64,000 bases of DNA, from positions 142,741 through 206,740 of the forward strand of contig NZ_JAALDL010000008.1 in the NCBI RefSeq assembly GCF_011045095.1. The letters are read 5' to 3'. The DNA is from Grimontia sedimenti (GTDB lineage: Bacteria > Pseudomonadota > Gammaproteobacteria > Enterobacterales > Vibrionaceae). The position numbers and the translations under genes are program-made. The notes under the pieces are model-generated. The model made no database searches. It had not been told where the DNA came from and saw nothing but the letters and a program-made list of their open reading frames with translations. Positions 34,906 to 42,858 of this stretch are shown here, piece after piece; positions within the stretch are counted from its first letter, which is position 1, and each line of letters opens with the position of its first letter.

Positions 34906-34990
34906 AGTGGTGTAGAGGTTGTGGCGATATTCGTGCGGCCTCTCGGGCAAATTATTTAACTAAATTTAATATCGCTTCATTGGAGGATAT
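34906..34990 (+). promoter_or_regulatory. ibpA 5' leader, probable ROSE-like RNA thermometer
   Basis: The leader contains GGCGATATT...AATATCGC as a long-range stem and TCGCT at 34972-34976, 5 bases before GGAGG. The ROSE family uses U(U/C)GCU to cover the Shine-Dalgarno at low temperature. ibpA genes of gammaproteobacteria commonly have such thermometers. The folding is inferred by eye. Confidence 0.55.
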
Positions 34991-35455
34991 ATGATGAAAA
35001 CTATCGACTTGACCCCACTATACCGTAATAGCGTCGGCTTTGACCGCTTTGCCAATTTACTGGATAACGCGTTCCGCGCAGAAAGCGCAGCAGCGGGTTA
35101 CCCTCCATATAACATTGAATCGCTCGAAGACAGCAAGTACGCGATAACGCTTGCAGTTGCTGGCTTCACTCAAGAAGAGCTTCACATTAACGTTGAGCGC
35201 GGTGTGCTGACAATCCGTGGTGAGAAGGAGAAGGTAGAAGGTAAAAACTACCTGTACCAAGGCATTGCAAACCGTACTTTCGAACGTAAGTTCAACCTGG
35301 CTGACTATGTTGAGGTCACCGGTGCAGATCTGGAAAATGGTCTGCTGAAGATTAACCTTCTGAAAGTGATTCCTGAAGCAATGAAAGCAAAGTCCATTGC
35401 AATCAATGGCGGTTCACCATCTTCTATTGAAAACAAAGAAGAAGTGATTGCTTAA
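34991..35455 (+). CDS. ibpA: Small heat-shock protein IbpA (Hsp20)
   Basis: A 154-residue alpha-crystallin-type holdase that binds unfolding proteins in the cytoplasm. The N-terminus KTIDLTPLYRNSVGFDRFANLLDNAF is characteristic of IbpA/B. The crystallin domain runs from about YNIESLEDSKYAITLAVAGF to NLADYVEVTGADLENGLLKINL, and the C-tail has the I-x-I-like element SIAI. Two consecutive ATGs follow GGAGG; the second (34994) has better spacing. A sigma-32 promoter and a ROSE-like leader are upstream. Single gene; only one Ibp is present here. Confidence 0.93.
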   Translation: MMKTIDLTPLYRNSVGFDRFANLLDNAFRAESAAAGYPPYNIESLEDSKYAITLAVAGFTQEELHINVERGVLTIRGEKEKVEGKNYLYQGIANRTFERKFNLADYVEVTGADLENGLLKINLLKVIPEAMKAKSIAINGGSPSSIENKEEVIA

Positions 35456-35505
35456 TTAAATTTCATGATGTTGCGTTAAATAAAAGGGCTGATTCATTCA
35501 GCCCT

Positions 35506-35960
35506 TCATAGTACTAGTTTCATTTTAATATGTTTAATGCCAGTTTTCGGTGAGGTATACACGCCACCCATTTTATTAAATCCCAACTTTTCATAAAGCG
35601 GAATTGCATGCAGGCGTGCACTTAAAATAATATGTTTTGTTAAGTGCTTTTTAGCGTGGGCAACCAGTCGGCTAAGAATGGCCTCTCCCAACCCTTTGCG
35701 CTGATGGTCTGGTGAAACTACCATTGTGATATCTTCACGGTTGAATCATCCCGTTTGGTCAACCGGCCATAAGCCAGCAATTCCCCGTCACAGATAGCCG
35801 CGAGATGCCGGCTGTTATGTTCATCCGCATCAAATAAAACTTCCCAAGGTAGGCGTGGCTCTTCGAAAAACAACGCGTAACGAAGGCTCAAAGCCTGTTG
35901 ATAATGCTCTGAGTCTGTATCCAGCCAGAGATATTCAATGTGCTTACCAAGCGTGTTCAT
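35506..35960 (-). pseudogene. GNAT-family N-acetyltransferase broken by a 1-base deletion
   Basis: Two overlapping frames make one GNAT protein of about 150 residues. The first (from ATG 35960) runs NTLGKHIEYLW...LPWEVLFDADEHNSRHLAAICDGELLAYGRLTKRDDSTVKISQ; the second begins MVVSPDHQRKGLGEAILSRLV, the acetyl-CoA-binding motif A (Q-R-K-G-L-G), then LHAIPLYEKLGF. Changing CAATGG to CAAATGG at 35721-35726 on the coding strand joins them as KISQ-MVVSPDHQ. The RPY-like start with LFFEEPRLPWE resembles ElaA/'YjdJ'-like GNATs. It overlaps the 3' end of the SDR gene by 17 bases, suggesting one transcript. Confidence 0.75.
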
Positions 35961-36630
35961 AACCTTCCCAAGTGAAAAATTTGCCGCTTTCTTTCATTGT
36001 CAGTGACTGAGAGAGTTTTACAATACCCTCTGCGCTCTCTTGCGCTGTGATATCGGCCTCGTCACCACCCATGTCGGTTTTCACCCACCCAGGATGTACC
36101 GGACACACAATAATGCCCTCTGCTTTAAGCTCCAACGCCAGTACCTGCATGACTTTGTTTACGGCAGCTTTAGAGCTTCGGTAAGCCAACATTCCGGTGG
36201 ACTCTCGGTTCAAAGCTCCCATCTGGCTGGAAATCGTGATGACTTTAGGTGAAGGACTTTTCTTTAAGTTGCTGAGCAGAGCGTTGGTAATCATCAAAGG
36301 AGCGATGGTGTTTATTTCAAAGGTGTGTTTCCATCCTTCAACGTCCATGTCGCTGTAACTCTGATGGTCGGGACCAATAACACCTGCGTTGTTCACCAAG
36401 ACATCAATATGAGTGTCTGCAAGTGATGCAGCAAACGCTGCGATGCTTTGTGAGTCGGTCGCTTCCAGAGGGTGAAGCGTTAATTGACAAGTCCCTTGCA
36501 ACTGAGCCAGTGCAATAGGCGGCTCTGATGTGCGATAGGTAGCGACTACTTTATCGCCTTTCGCAAGATAAGTTTTCACTAGCTCTAAGCCTATTCCGCG
36601 CGCAGCGCCTGTAACCACAATAGTACTCAT
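35944..36630 (-). CDS. Short-chain dehydrogenase/reductase
   Basis: A 228-residue classical SDR. TGAARGIG at 7-14 binds NAD(P), NNAG is at about 81-84, and the catalytic triad is Ser (TISSQMG), Tyr and Lys (AYRSSK). The tail VHPGWVKTDMGG is typical of the group related to C-factor/sniffer-like carbonyl reductases, with NTIAPLMITNALL. The cofactor motif with a basic residue before the glycine (AAR) and ATYR at the strand-2 end fits NADPH. It overlaps the frameshifted GNAT gene at its 3' end. Substrate unknown. Confidence 0.88.
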   Translation of the reverse strand: MSTIVVTGAARGIGLELVKTYLAKGDKVVATYRTSEPPIALAQLQGTCQLTLHPLEATDSQSIAAFAASLADTHIDVLVNNAGVIGPDHQSYSDMDVEGWKHTFEINTIAPLMITNALLSNLKKSPSPKVITISSQMGALNRESTGMLAYRSSKAAVNKVMQVLALELKAEGIIVCPVHPGWVKTDMGGDEADITAQESAEGIVKLSQSLTMKESGKFFTWEGYEHAW

Positions 36631-37090
36631 CCTATGACTCCTTTCTTGTACGATGATTTAGGCAGGCTATATGTCATTGAGATGACAAAAGAATATTTGG
36701 GGAAAAAATTTGTCCTCAGTCGCAAAAATTGCGAGGTCAGGATTTAATCACATAAACTCAATCTATTACGTGTCGCGAAGAAAGTTACCCACAGAAACGG
36801 TGGATAACCCTTTGGGTAACGTTGAATTAATACAAACGTCATCTTGGGATAAAGCCGTCTGATTAAAAAGTGCGCGGGTTAAGCAGGGGGTAGTTAAACA
36901 CGGCAGGCTTTATTTTTGCTCCAAATTTGCATGCGGCGAAACAGGTTTCGTTATGTGTCTGGCTTCTTATTGAAATGTCAGGATCGTCTAGATTATCGGC
37001 ACATAAACGAAGATCAGGTACGGCGAAATTAGTATTGATGAAAAATTGAACACTTCATTCCAACAGATGAGATGGCAGATCCTGCCGGAG
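36631..37090. other. Intergenic stretch with a GTTACCC/GGGTAAC inverted repeat
   Basis: About 460 bases without a convincing gene. An inverted repeat GTTACCC (36785) ... GGGTAAC (36814-36820) spans a stretch also containing GGATAACCC. The stretch must hold the SDR promoter near 36640-36720. Nothing else is supported. Confidence 0.4.
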
Positions 37091-37091
37091 A

Positions 37092-37120
37092 AAAAAAGCC
37101 CCGGAAATTCCGGGGCTGAT
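37092..37120 (-). terminator. Terminator after the GlxA-type regulator
   Basis: On the - strand AGCCCCGGAA-TTTCCGGGGCT is followed by TTTTTTTC. Confidence 0.88.
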
Positions 37121-37141
37121 ATTTTGGAAGTTATGCAGCGT

Positions 37142-38167
37142 TTAGCTGGCTATTTGTGCGCTCTCTAAGCTGACACTGCCGAGTGTCGGCTCTTGTTCTT
37201 GGCGCATGCCTACACGCTCTTCTCTTGGCGGAATGCCGTAGTAATCTCTGTAGCATTTGGAAAAGTGGGGTGTGGATACAAACCCGCAGGCAATCGAGAT
37301 TTCGATAATCGACAGATTGGTCTGGATCAGTAGTTGTTTGGCACGACTGAGCCTGAGGTGCAGATAGTAACGTGAAGGCGAACACTGAATATGTCGTTGG
37401 AACAGTCTTTCGAGTTGACGACGGGATAGCTGCACGAGACCAGCAAGTTCATCGATGCAGAAAGGCTCTTCAAGATTGGCTTCCATTAAGGATACGGTTT
37501 CAAGCAACTTAGGTTGCGCAGTGCCGATCAGATTTCTCAACGGTATTTTCTGAACGTCTTCTGTATTTCTCACACGTTCGCACATGAACATTTCAGAGAT
37601 CGCAGCACTCAGTTTGTTGCCGTGCTCTTTCGTGACCATATTGAGCATCATATCCATCGGTGCAGTTCCGCCCGCACTTGTCATGCGCTTCTCGTCAAGA
37701 GAGAAAAGTTTGTTGCTGACACGGACGGTGGGGAAAGCCTCCTGAAAGCCAGCGAGATATTCCCAGTGGATAGAGCAAGCTTTGTTCTGCATGATACCGG
37801 CTTTTGCCAACAGATAGCTGCCCGTACAGATAGCACCAATGGTCACTTGCTTTCTATCCAGTGAGCCCAACCAATTCAGCAGCTTTGGACTGGCTGCCTT
37901 TTCAATATCTAAGCCACCACAAATAATCACAATGTCCAAAGCTTGCTGGGAAGGGATGCCTTCATCGACACCGACTTGTAGCGAATCACTGGCTGATACC
38001 GATTTACCGTCTTCACTCAGTGTGTGCCAACGGTATAAGGTCTCGCCTGACAACTGGTTTGCCATCCGCAATACTTCTATCGCAGAAGCCATTGCTAGCA
38101 TGGTAAAGCGGTCACACAGGTAGAAACCGATGTTAACTGTTTGGCGTATTGAGGATACTGTGCCCAT
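37142..38167 (-). CDS. GlxA-type AraC-family regulator with DJ-1/PfpI sensor domain (GbdR/CdhR-like)
   Basis: A 341-residue regulator. ATG 38167 is preferred because GGAGAGGTTCCT precedes it; the frame extends upstream without an RBS. The N-terminal DJ-1/PfpI-like domain (VNIGFYLCDRFTMLAMASAIEVLRMAN, DIVIICGGLD, GAICTGSYLLAKAG, SIHWEYLAGFQEAFP) senses small metabolites. The C-terminal AraC domain shows two HTHs (IDELAGLVQLSRRQLERLFQ and IIEISIACGFVSTPHFSKCYRDYYGIPPREER). Relatives such as GbdR, CdhR and ArgR control use of betaine, carnitine or arginine. Regulation of the betaine-type binding protein at 23.6 kb is a possible but untested link. Confidence 0.87.
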   Translation of the reverse strand: MGTVSSIRQTVNIGFYLCDRFTMLAMASAIEVLRMANQLSGETLYRWHTLSEDGKSVSASDSLQVGVDEGIPSQQALDIVIICGGLDIEKAASPKLLNWLGSLDRKQVTIGAICTGSYLLAKAGIMQNKACSIHWEYLAGFQEAFPTVRVSNKLFSLDEKRMTSAGGTAPMDMMLNMVTKEHGNKLSAAISEMFMCERVRNTEDVQKIPLRNLIGTAQPKLLETVSLMEANLEEPFCIDELAGLVQLSRRQLERLFQRHIQCSPSRYYLHLRLSRAKQLLIQTNLSIIEISIACGFVSTPHFSKCYRDYYGIPPREERVGMRQEQEPTLGSVSLESAQIAS

Positions 38168-38376
38168 AGGAACCTCTCCATTCTCGGTTTGTTTTAAACC
38201 GTCCTTGTTTAATTTAGTTACAGCTCTTAGAGATTGGCGCAGTCCAGAACGCAGCTTCTCCCCTATGGGTAGGACAATGTTAAAAAAAAGTAAAATTAAT
38301 TTATTTAAAACACAGATGTCATGTGCTAAATGCTCTGTTTTAAGACAAAAGGTGCGAAGATATCTTATAAAACGGA

Positions 38377-38412
38377 CACCTTGAGGCCGAATTTCCGGCA
38401 CTCAAGGTGTTT
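38377..38412 (-). terminator. Terminator of psuKG
   Basis: CACCTTGAG (38377-38385) and CTCAAGGTG (38401-38409) form a 9-base stem with an inner GCCG/CGGC extension. On the - strand it is followed by TCCGTTTTAT. Confidence 0.65.
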
Positions 38413-38453
38413 AGAGGTGTAATGAAATTTGAGGGTATTATTGAGAGTGAGTG

Positions 38454-39368
38454 TTAATCGCTGTATGCAACTGCAATTTTAGCGGCGAGCGCTGCATTGT
38501 TGAGTACCAATGCAATGTTGGCTTTTAGGCTGTTTCCTGCGGTCTTTTCGGCCACTTTTGCCAACAAAAATGGTGTGGAATCCTTACCTTTTATACCTTT
38601 GGCATCCATTTCATTAATCGCAGCTTCAATGACGCTATCAATTTCTTCATTCTTCAGGGCGTGTTCTTCGGGTACAGGGTTGGCAATCACCGCACCGCCT
38701 TTAAGCTGCATTTCCCATTTCGCTTTCAGTGCGGCCGCGATGAGTTCAGGACTGTCGATTCGGTAGTCGACGCCAAACTGACTTTCGCGCGTATAAAACG
38801 CTGGCAGTGTCTCAGTGCCGTAGCCAATTACAGGAACACCCTTGGTTTCGAGGTATTCAAGTGTCAGTCCCAAATCGAGGATGGACTTAATCCCCGCGCA
38901 CACAACGGCGACCTTGGTTTCTGCCAATTCTTCCAAATCCGCAGAGATATCAAAGCTGGTCTCAGCACCTCTGTGAACGCCGCCAATGCCACCCGTGGCA
39001 AATACGCGGATGCCCGCCATATCGGCCAAAATCATCGTCGACGCGACCGTGGTTGCGCCGTCGGCTTTGTTGGCGACAATGAAAGGAATATCGCGACGGC
39101 TGGTTTTAATCGCTGATTGACCGCGTTTTCCAAGATAAGTGATTTCTTCTTCACTCAACCCAACCTTTAAACGTCCTTTGAGAATCGCGATGGTGGCAGG
39201 AGTCGCGCCGTTATCACGCACTGCTTGTTCAACCCGCAGGGCAGTTTCGACATTTTCCGGATAGGGCATACCGTGGGAAATGATGGTGGATTCCAACGCG
39301 ACAACAGGTTTGCCTTCTGACAAGGCTTGCTTAACGGCCGGGTGAATGTCGAGATAGGGGTTTAACAT
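38454..39368 (-). CDS. psuG: Pseudouridine-5'-phosphate glycosidase
   Basis: A 304-residue enzyme cleaving pseudouridine 5'-phosphate to uracil and ribose 5-phosphate. Its hallmarks are all there: VVALESTIISHGMPYPEN, GATPATIAILKGRLKVGLS, KTSRRDIPF, GATTVASTMILADMAGIRVFATGGIGGVHRGAE, KSILDLGLTLEYLETKGVPVIGYGT, and the closing GKDSTPFLLAKVAEKT. It overlaps the stop of the kinase gene by 7 bases, so translation is coupled. Length is normal for the family. Confidence 0.95.
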   Translation of the reverse strand: MLNPYLDIHPAVKQALSEGKPVVALESTIISHGMPYPENVETALRVEQAVRDNGATPATIAILKGRLKVGLSEEEITYLGKRGQSAIKTSRRDIPFIVANKADGATTVASTMILADMAGIRVFATGGIGGVHRGAETSFDISADLEELAETKVAVVCAGIKSILDLGLTLEYLETKGVPVIGYGTETLPAFYTRESQFGVDYRIDSPELIAAALKAKWEMQLKGGAVIANPVPEEHALKNEEIDSVIEAAINEMDAKGIKGKDSTPFLLAKVAEKTAGNSLKANIALVLNNAALAAKIAVAYSD

Positions 39369-40453
39369 AAGGCTTCCTCTAGGCGCTGTTGCACCATCAG
39401 TTCGGTAATGGCTGGGTTGATGGTTTGCATGTGCTCCATCGTTAACATGGCGCAGCCGAGCGCAAAGCGGCAGGATTCTGCGTCAGTCAGATTATTCATT
39501 TGTCCGTACACCAATCCGGCGAGAAAGGCGTCTCCTGCTCCATTGGCATTGACCACATTGACTTTGGACGGACGGATTAAGGCGGTGTCTTCTGCTGAGC
39601 GGTAGAGGATGCCATCTGCTCCAAGGCTCAGGAACAAGCGGGTGATGCCTTGTTGAATGAACCAGTCTGCAATGTCGTCGATATCCTCATCGGAATTCAG
39701 CGGTAAACCAGAAATGGTCTCCGCTTCCAACAGGTTCGGTTTGAGTGTGTGGATATGTTTGAGATACGGTTTGGCTTTGATGGATTTCGCCGTCGACACC
39801 GTATCCAAATAGATGACTTGATCGTGAAACTTACTAAACAGGTAAGCGAGAACATCGTCGTTGAGGTTGGTGTCGATGATAATGGCTGCAGCATGCTGGA
39901 TAAGGTCAGTGTGCTGAGCAAGTAAACCGATGTTCAGATGCTCCAGAATCGACATATCTGATACTGCTGCCAGCATGTCGCCATGGGCATCGAGTAACGA
40001 GAGATAGGTAGAGGTGGTTTGCCCCGTTAGTTGACTGACAGCTTTAACATCGACGCCGGCTTTTCTCGTCGTTTCAAGCACGACATTGCCATAAGTATCA
40101 TCCCCCACCACTGAGATTAACTTTGTATCGACCCCAAGTCTTGCAAGGTTTTCTGCAATATTCCGCCCGACACCGCCAGCTGAACCTGTGATTTTCCCTG
40201 GGTTGGAATCGCGTTCGACCATCGCTACTTCTGGCTGACCCAGAATGTCCATATTGGTGCCGCCAATCACCACCGCATACTGCGAGCGGTCGACAATATA
40301 GCCTTTTCCGCGGATCACCCCTTTTCGCGTCATATTCATGATATGCACTGCTACGGCAGACCGGCTGATATTCAGCTTGTCGGCAATGCTCTGTTGCTGG
40401 ATGAAAGGATCATCTTTGATCAATTGCAGTATTTCATCTTCGCGGGAGGTCAT
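39362..40453 (-). CDS. psuK: Pseudouridine kinase with N-terminal HTH (PfkB family)
   Basis: A 363-residue fusion of an N-terminal winged HTH (REDEILQLIKDDPFIQQQSIADKLNISRSAVAVHI) and a PfkB sugar/nucleoside kinase (VVIGGTNMDILGQP, GGVGRNIAENLARLG, LISVVGDDTYG, and the catalytic NANGAGDAFLAGL). It phosphorylates pseudouridine to give the substrate for PsuG. The HTH suggests it may also regulate transcription, as in related YeiI/YcgM-type proteins. ATG 40453 (MTSREDE) is chosen over TTG 40483. The first gene of the psuKG operon. Confidence 0.9.
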   Translation of the reverse strand: MTSREDEILQLIKDDPFIQQQSIADKLNISRSAVAVHIMNMTRKGVIRGKGYIVDRSQYAVVIGGTNMDILGQPEVAMVERDSNPGKITGSAGGVGRNIAENLARLGVDTKLISVVGDDTYGNVVLETTRKAGVDVKAVSQLTGQTTSTYLSLLDAHGDMLAAVSDMSILEHLNIGLLAQHTDLIQHAAAIIIDTNLNDDVLAYLFSKFHDQVIYLDTVSTAKSIKAKPYLKHIHTLKPNLLEAETISGLPLNSDEDIDDIADWFIQQGITRLFLSLGADGILYRSAEDTALIRPSKVNVVNANGAGDAFLAGLVYGQMNNLTDAESCRFALGCAMLTMEHMQTINPAITELMVQQRLEEALC

Positions 40454-40601
40454 GAAGCTAACACCTGTTTGGTTGTTAAACAAATGTTAGTGTTGTCTTG
40501 GGTGGGTAAACTGTCAATTACTGTGGGGTAACAATTAATTATTGTGTGACGCCATAGAAAAAATTTGTATAAAAACCAGTCAGTTTTGACCATGCTTTTC
40601 T

Positions 40602-40628
40602 ATCAGGAGCGTCGCATTACGACCTGAT
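40602..40628. promoter_or_regulatory. Interrupted palindrome upstream of the formate dehydrogenase operon
   Basis: ATCAGG-AGC-GTCG-CATTA-CGAC-CTGAT forms a stem with one bulge, 30 bases before the leader ORF. It could be an operator or an mRNA hairpin of the fds operon. Confidence 0.45.
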
Positions 40629-40657
40629 TGGGTCTCAATTCGGGAACAGGAGGTTGG

Positions 40658-40726
40658 ATGATTGGCTCTACAATTGAAGACAACACTGGTAACACGGTGT
40701 TTCATGAAGATGAACAGCAAGGATAG
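40658..40726 (+). CDS. 22-residue leader ORF in front of fdsG
   Basis: ATG 40658 follows a strong Shine-Dalgarno (ACAGGAGGTTGG) and opens a short frame (MIGSTIEDNTGNTVFHEDEQ and two more codons) ending in TAG three bases before the fdsG start. fdsG has only AAGGATAGCC as its own RBS, lying inside the end of this ORF. Translational coupling is therefore likely. Whether the peptide has a role of its own is unknown. Confidence 0.5.
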   Translation: MIGSTIEDNTGNTVFHEDEQQG

Positions 40727-40729
40727 CCA

Positions 40730-41245
40730 ATGGAAAACCAAGCTCAGGGTAGCGCTTTAACGGAGCAGGAGCGCGTGGTGGTGGCAGAGGCGGTCAATTC
40801 GCTTAAAGCCAAACCGGGCGCGCTGTTACCTGTGTTACACCATATTCAACATCAGTTGGGTTTTGTGCCTCCGGCGTCTGTGCCGATGATTGCGCACGGA
40901 CTGAATTTGTCCAATGCCGATGTGCATGGCGTGATCAGCTTTTACCATGAGTTCCGCAATCACCCACCGGGCGGACATGTTATTCAGATTTGCCGCGCTG
41001 AATCTTGCCAGTCGATGGGCTCGCGTGCCCTTGAAAAACACGCCGCCTCGAGGCTGGGTATTGGCTTTCACGAAACGACCAAAGATAACAACTTCACCCT
41101 CGAGCCCGTTTACTGTCTGGGCAACTGCATGTACTCACCGTGTGTGAGAGTCGGTGATGATATCCACGGTGAAATGAACGATGAGGCATTCGATAACCTC
41201 GTCGATTCGTTGCTCACCCAAGTGATCGAGGTGAAAGCGCCATGA
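40730..41245 (+). CDS. fdsG: NAD+-dependent formate dehydrogenase gamma subunit
   Basis: A 171-residue NuoE-like [2Fe-2S] subunit of the soluble molybdenum formate dehydrogenase, which oxidises formate to CO2 with NAD+. The thioredoxin-like domain shows LLPVLHHIQHQLGFVPPASVPMIA and the cluster ligands C-RAES-C (ICRAESCQSMG) and CLGNC. Its 3' end overlaps the fdsB start by 4 bases (ATGA), a tight operon. The leader ORF directly upstream probably couples its translation. Confidence 0.93.
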   Translation: MENQAQGSALTEQERVVVAEAVNSLKAKPGALLPVLHHIQHQLGFVPPASVPMIAHGLNLSNADVHGVISFYHEFRNHPPGGHVIQICRAESCQSMGSRALEKHAASRLGIGFHETTKDNNFTLEPVYCLGNCMYSPCVRVGDDIHGEMNDEAFDNLVDSLLTQVIEVKAP

Positions 41246-42840
41246 GTTATCGCATTTATGTTCCCCTCGACTCTTCTTCTGTTTCCCGTGGCGCTGAGAA
41301 AGTCGCTCAACGTTTGGCACATAGTGCCGCCTCCATGGGCGAATCTTTGACCATTATCCGTAACGGTTCCCACGGCTTGTTCTGGCTTGAACCCATGATT
41401 GAAGTGGAGTCGGCTGAAGGCCGAGTGGCCTTTGGTCCGGTTTTCGAAGATGACGTGGATTCCCTAATAGCACTCCGTTTCTTTGCGCCAGATGAAGAGG
41501 GCAGCGCTGCGTCGGAGCACCCACTTTGTTTGGGGCTGACCACCGAAATCTCCTGGCTGAAAAAACAACAACGGCTGACGTTCGAACGTGTTGGGTTTGT
41601 TGACCCGTTAGATGTTGAAGATTACCGCATCAAAGGCGGGTTCGTCGGGCTGGAAAAAGCGCTGGGTATGAGCACCCAAGAAATTCTCGACGAAATAAAA
41701 ACCTCTGGCCTGCGTGGTCGCGGTGGTGCGGCGTTCCCAACCGGTATTAAGTGGCAAACCGTCTCAGACCAACCTGCGGGTCAAAAGTATGTGATTTGTA
41801 ATGCAGACGAAGGCGATTCCGGGACTTTTGCCGACCGCATGCTGATGGAAGGCGACCCGTTCACCCTGATTGAAGGGATGATCATTTGCGCCATCGCGGT
41901 GGGTGCCACACAGGGATATGTCTATACCCGATCTGAGTATCCGAATGCCTGCAAGATCTTCACCCAAGCGATAGAAAACGCTTATGCGGCGGGTTATCTG
42001 GGGGCGGATATTTGCGGCAGCGGCAAACATTTCGATTTAGAGCTTCGGATGGGGGCGGGAGCCTATATCTGCGGTGAAGAAACCTCACTGATGGAGAGCT
42101 TGGAAGGCAAACGTGGATTGGTAAGAAGCAAGCCACCGCTTCCGGCCATTGAAGGCTTATTTGGCAAGCCCACCGTCATCAATAACGTTATTTCGCTGGC
42201 TTCGGTGCCTATCATCCTGTCCAAAGGGGCGGATCACTACAAAGACTTCGGTCAGGGTCGCTCCCTCGGCACCATGCCAATCCAACTGGCGGGGAATGTG
42301 AAACGCCCCGGTCTGTTTGAGTTGGCTTTTGGCGTGACGATTCGGGAACTCCTGTTTGATTTTGGTGGTGGCAGCAAGACAGGAAAACCCCTTAAAGCCG
42401 TACAAATTGGTGGACCGCTTGGCGCTTACATTGCTGAACATGACTGGGATACAGATCTGGATTACGAACATCTCGCTGCACGTGGTGCCATGCTGGGCCA
42501 CGGCGGCATCGTTGCGTTCGACAATCAAATCGATATGAGCCAGATGGCGCGTTTTGCGATGGAATTCTGCGAGCTGGAATCCTGCGGCAAATGCACGCCT
42601 TGTCGTATTGGCGCAGTCCGCGGTGCGGAAGTGATTGACCAACTGCTGGATGCGCAAGGCGATGACAAGCTGGAACGTAAAGAGCTGCTGGATGATCTCT
42701 GCGAGACCATGGAGCAGGGCTCGCTCTGTGCCATGGGTGGGATGACGCCGTTTCCGGTGAAAAGCGCATTGAAGCACTTTCCAGAAGATTTCGGGCTCGC
42801 GAAGGACGCGGGTGCCCAAGTGAACAGTGGCGGCAAGTAA
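41242..42840 (+). CDS. fdsB: NAD+-dependent formate dehydrogenase beta subunit
   Basis: A 532-residue NuoF-like flavoprotein carrying FMN, the NAD+ site and a [4Fe-4S] cluster. The N-terminal ~120 residues form the thioredoxin-like NuoE-related extension found in FdsB/HoxF. Then come GLRGRGGAAFPTGIKW (NADH binding), NADEGDSGTFADRMLMEGDP (FMN), GAGAYICGEETSLMESLEGKRG, and the cluster motif ESCGKCTPCRIGA...C near the end. It passes electrons from FdsA to NAD+. Normal length for the family. Confidence 0.95.
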   Translation: MSYRIYVPLDSSSVSRGAEKVAQRLAHSAASMGESLTIIRNGSHGLFWLEPMIEVESAEGRVAFGPVFEDDVDSLIALRFFAPDEEGSAASEHPLCLGLTTEISWLKKQQRLTFERVGFVDPLDVEDYRIKGGFVGLEKALGMSTQEILDEIKTSGLRGRGGAAFPTGIKWQTVSDQPAGQKYVICNADEGDSGTFADRMLMEGDPFTLIEGMIICAIAVGATQGYVYTRSEYPNACKIFTQAIENAYAAGYLGADICGSGKHFDLELRMGAGAYICGEETSLMESLEGKRGLVRSKPPLPAIEGLFGKPTVINNVISLASVPIILSKGADHYKDFGQGRSLGTMPIQLAGNVKRPGLFELAFGVTIRELLFDFGGGSKTGKPLKAVQIGGPLGAYIAEHDWDTDLDYEHLAARGAMLGHGGIVAFDNQIDMSQMARFAMEFCELESCGKCTPCRIGAVRGAEVIDQLLDAQGDDKLERKELLDDLCETMEQGSLCAMGGMTPFPVKSALKHFPEDFGLAKDAGAQVNSGGK

Positions 42841-42858
42841 GCCGTTGAGGAGAAGACA

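Noticed and set aside
36784-36820. GTTACCC/GGGTAAC inverted repeat as a terminator
   Set aside because: The loop is long, there is no T tail and no gene ends nearby; it is kept only as a note on the intergenic stretch.
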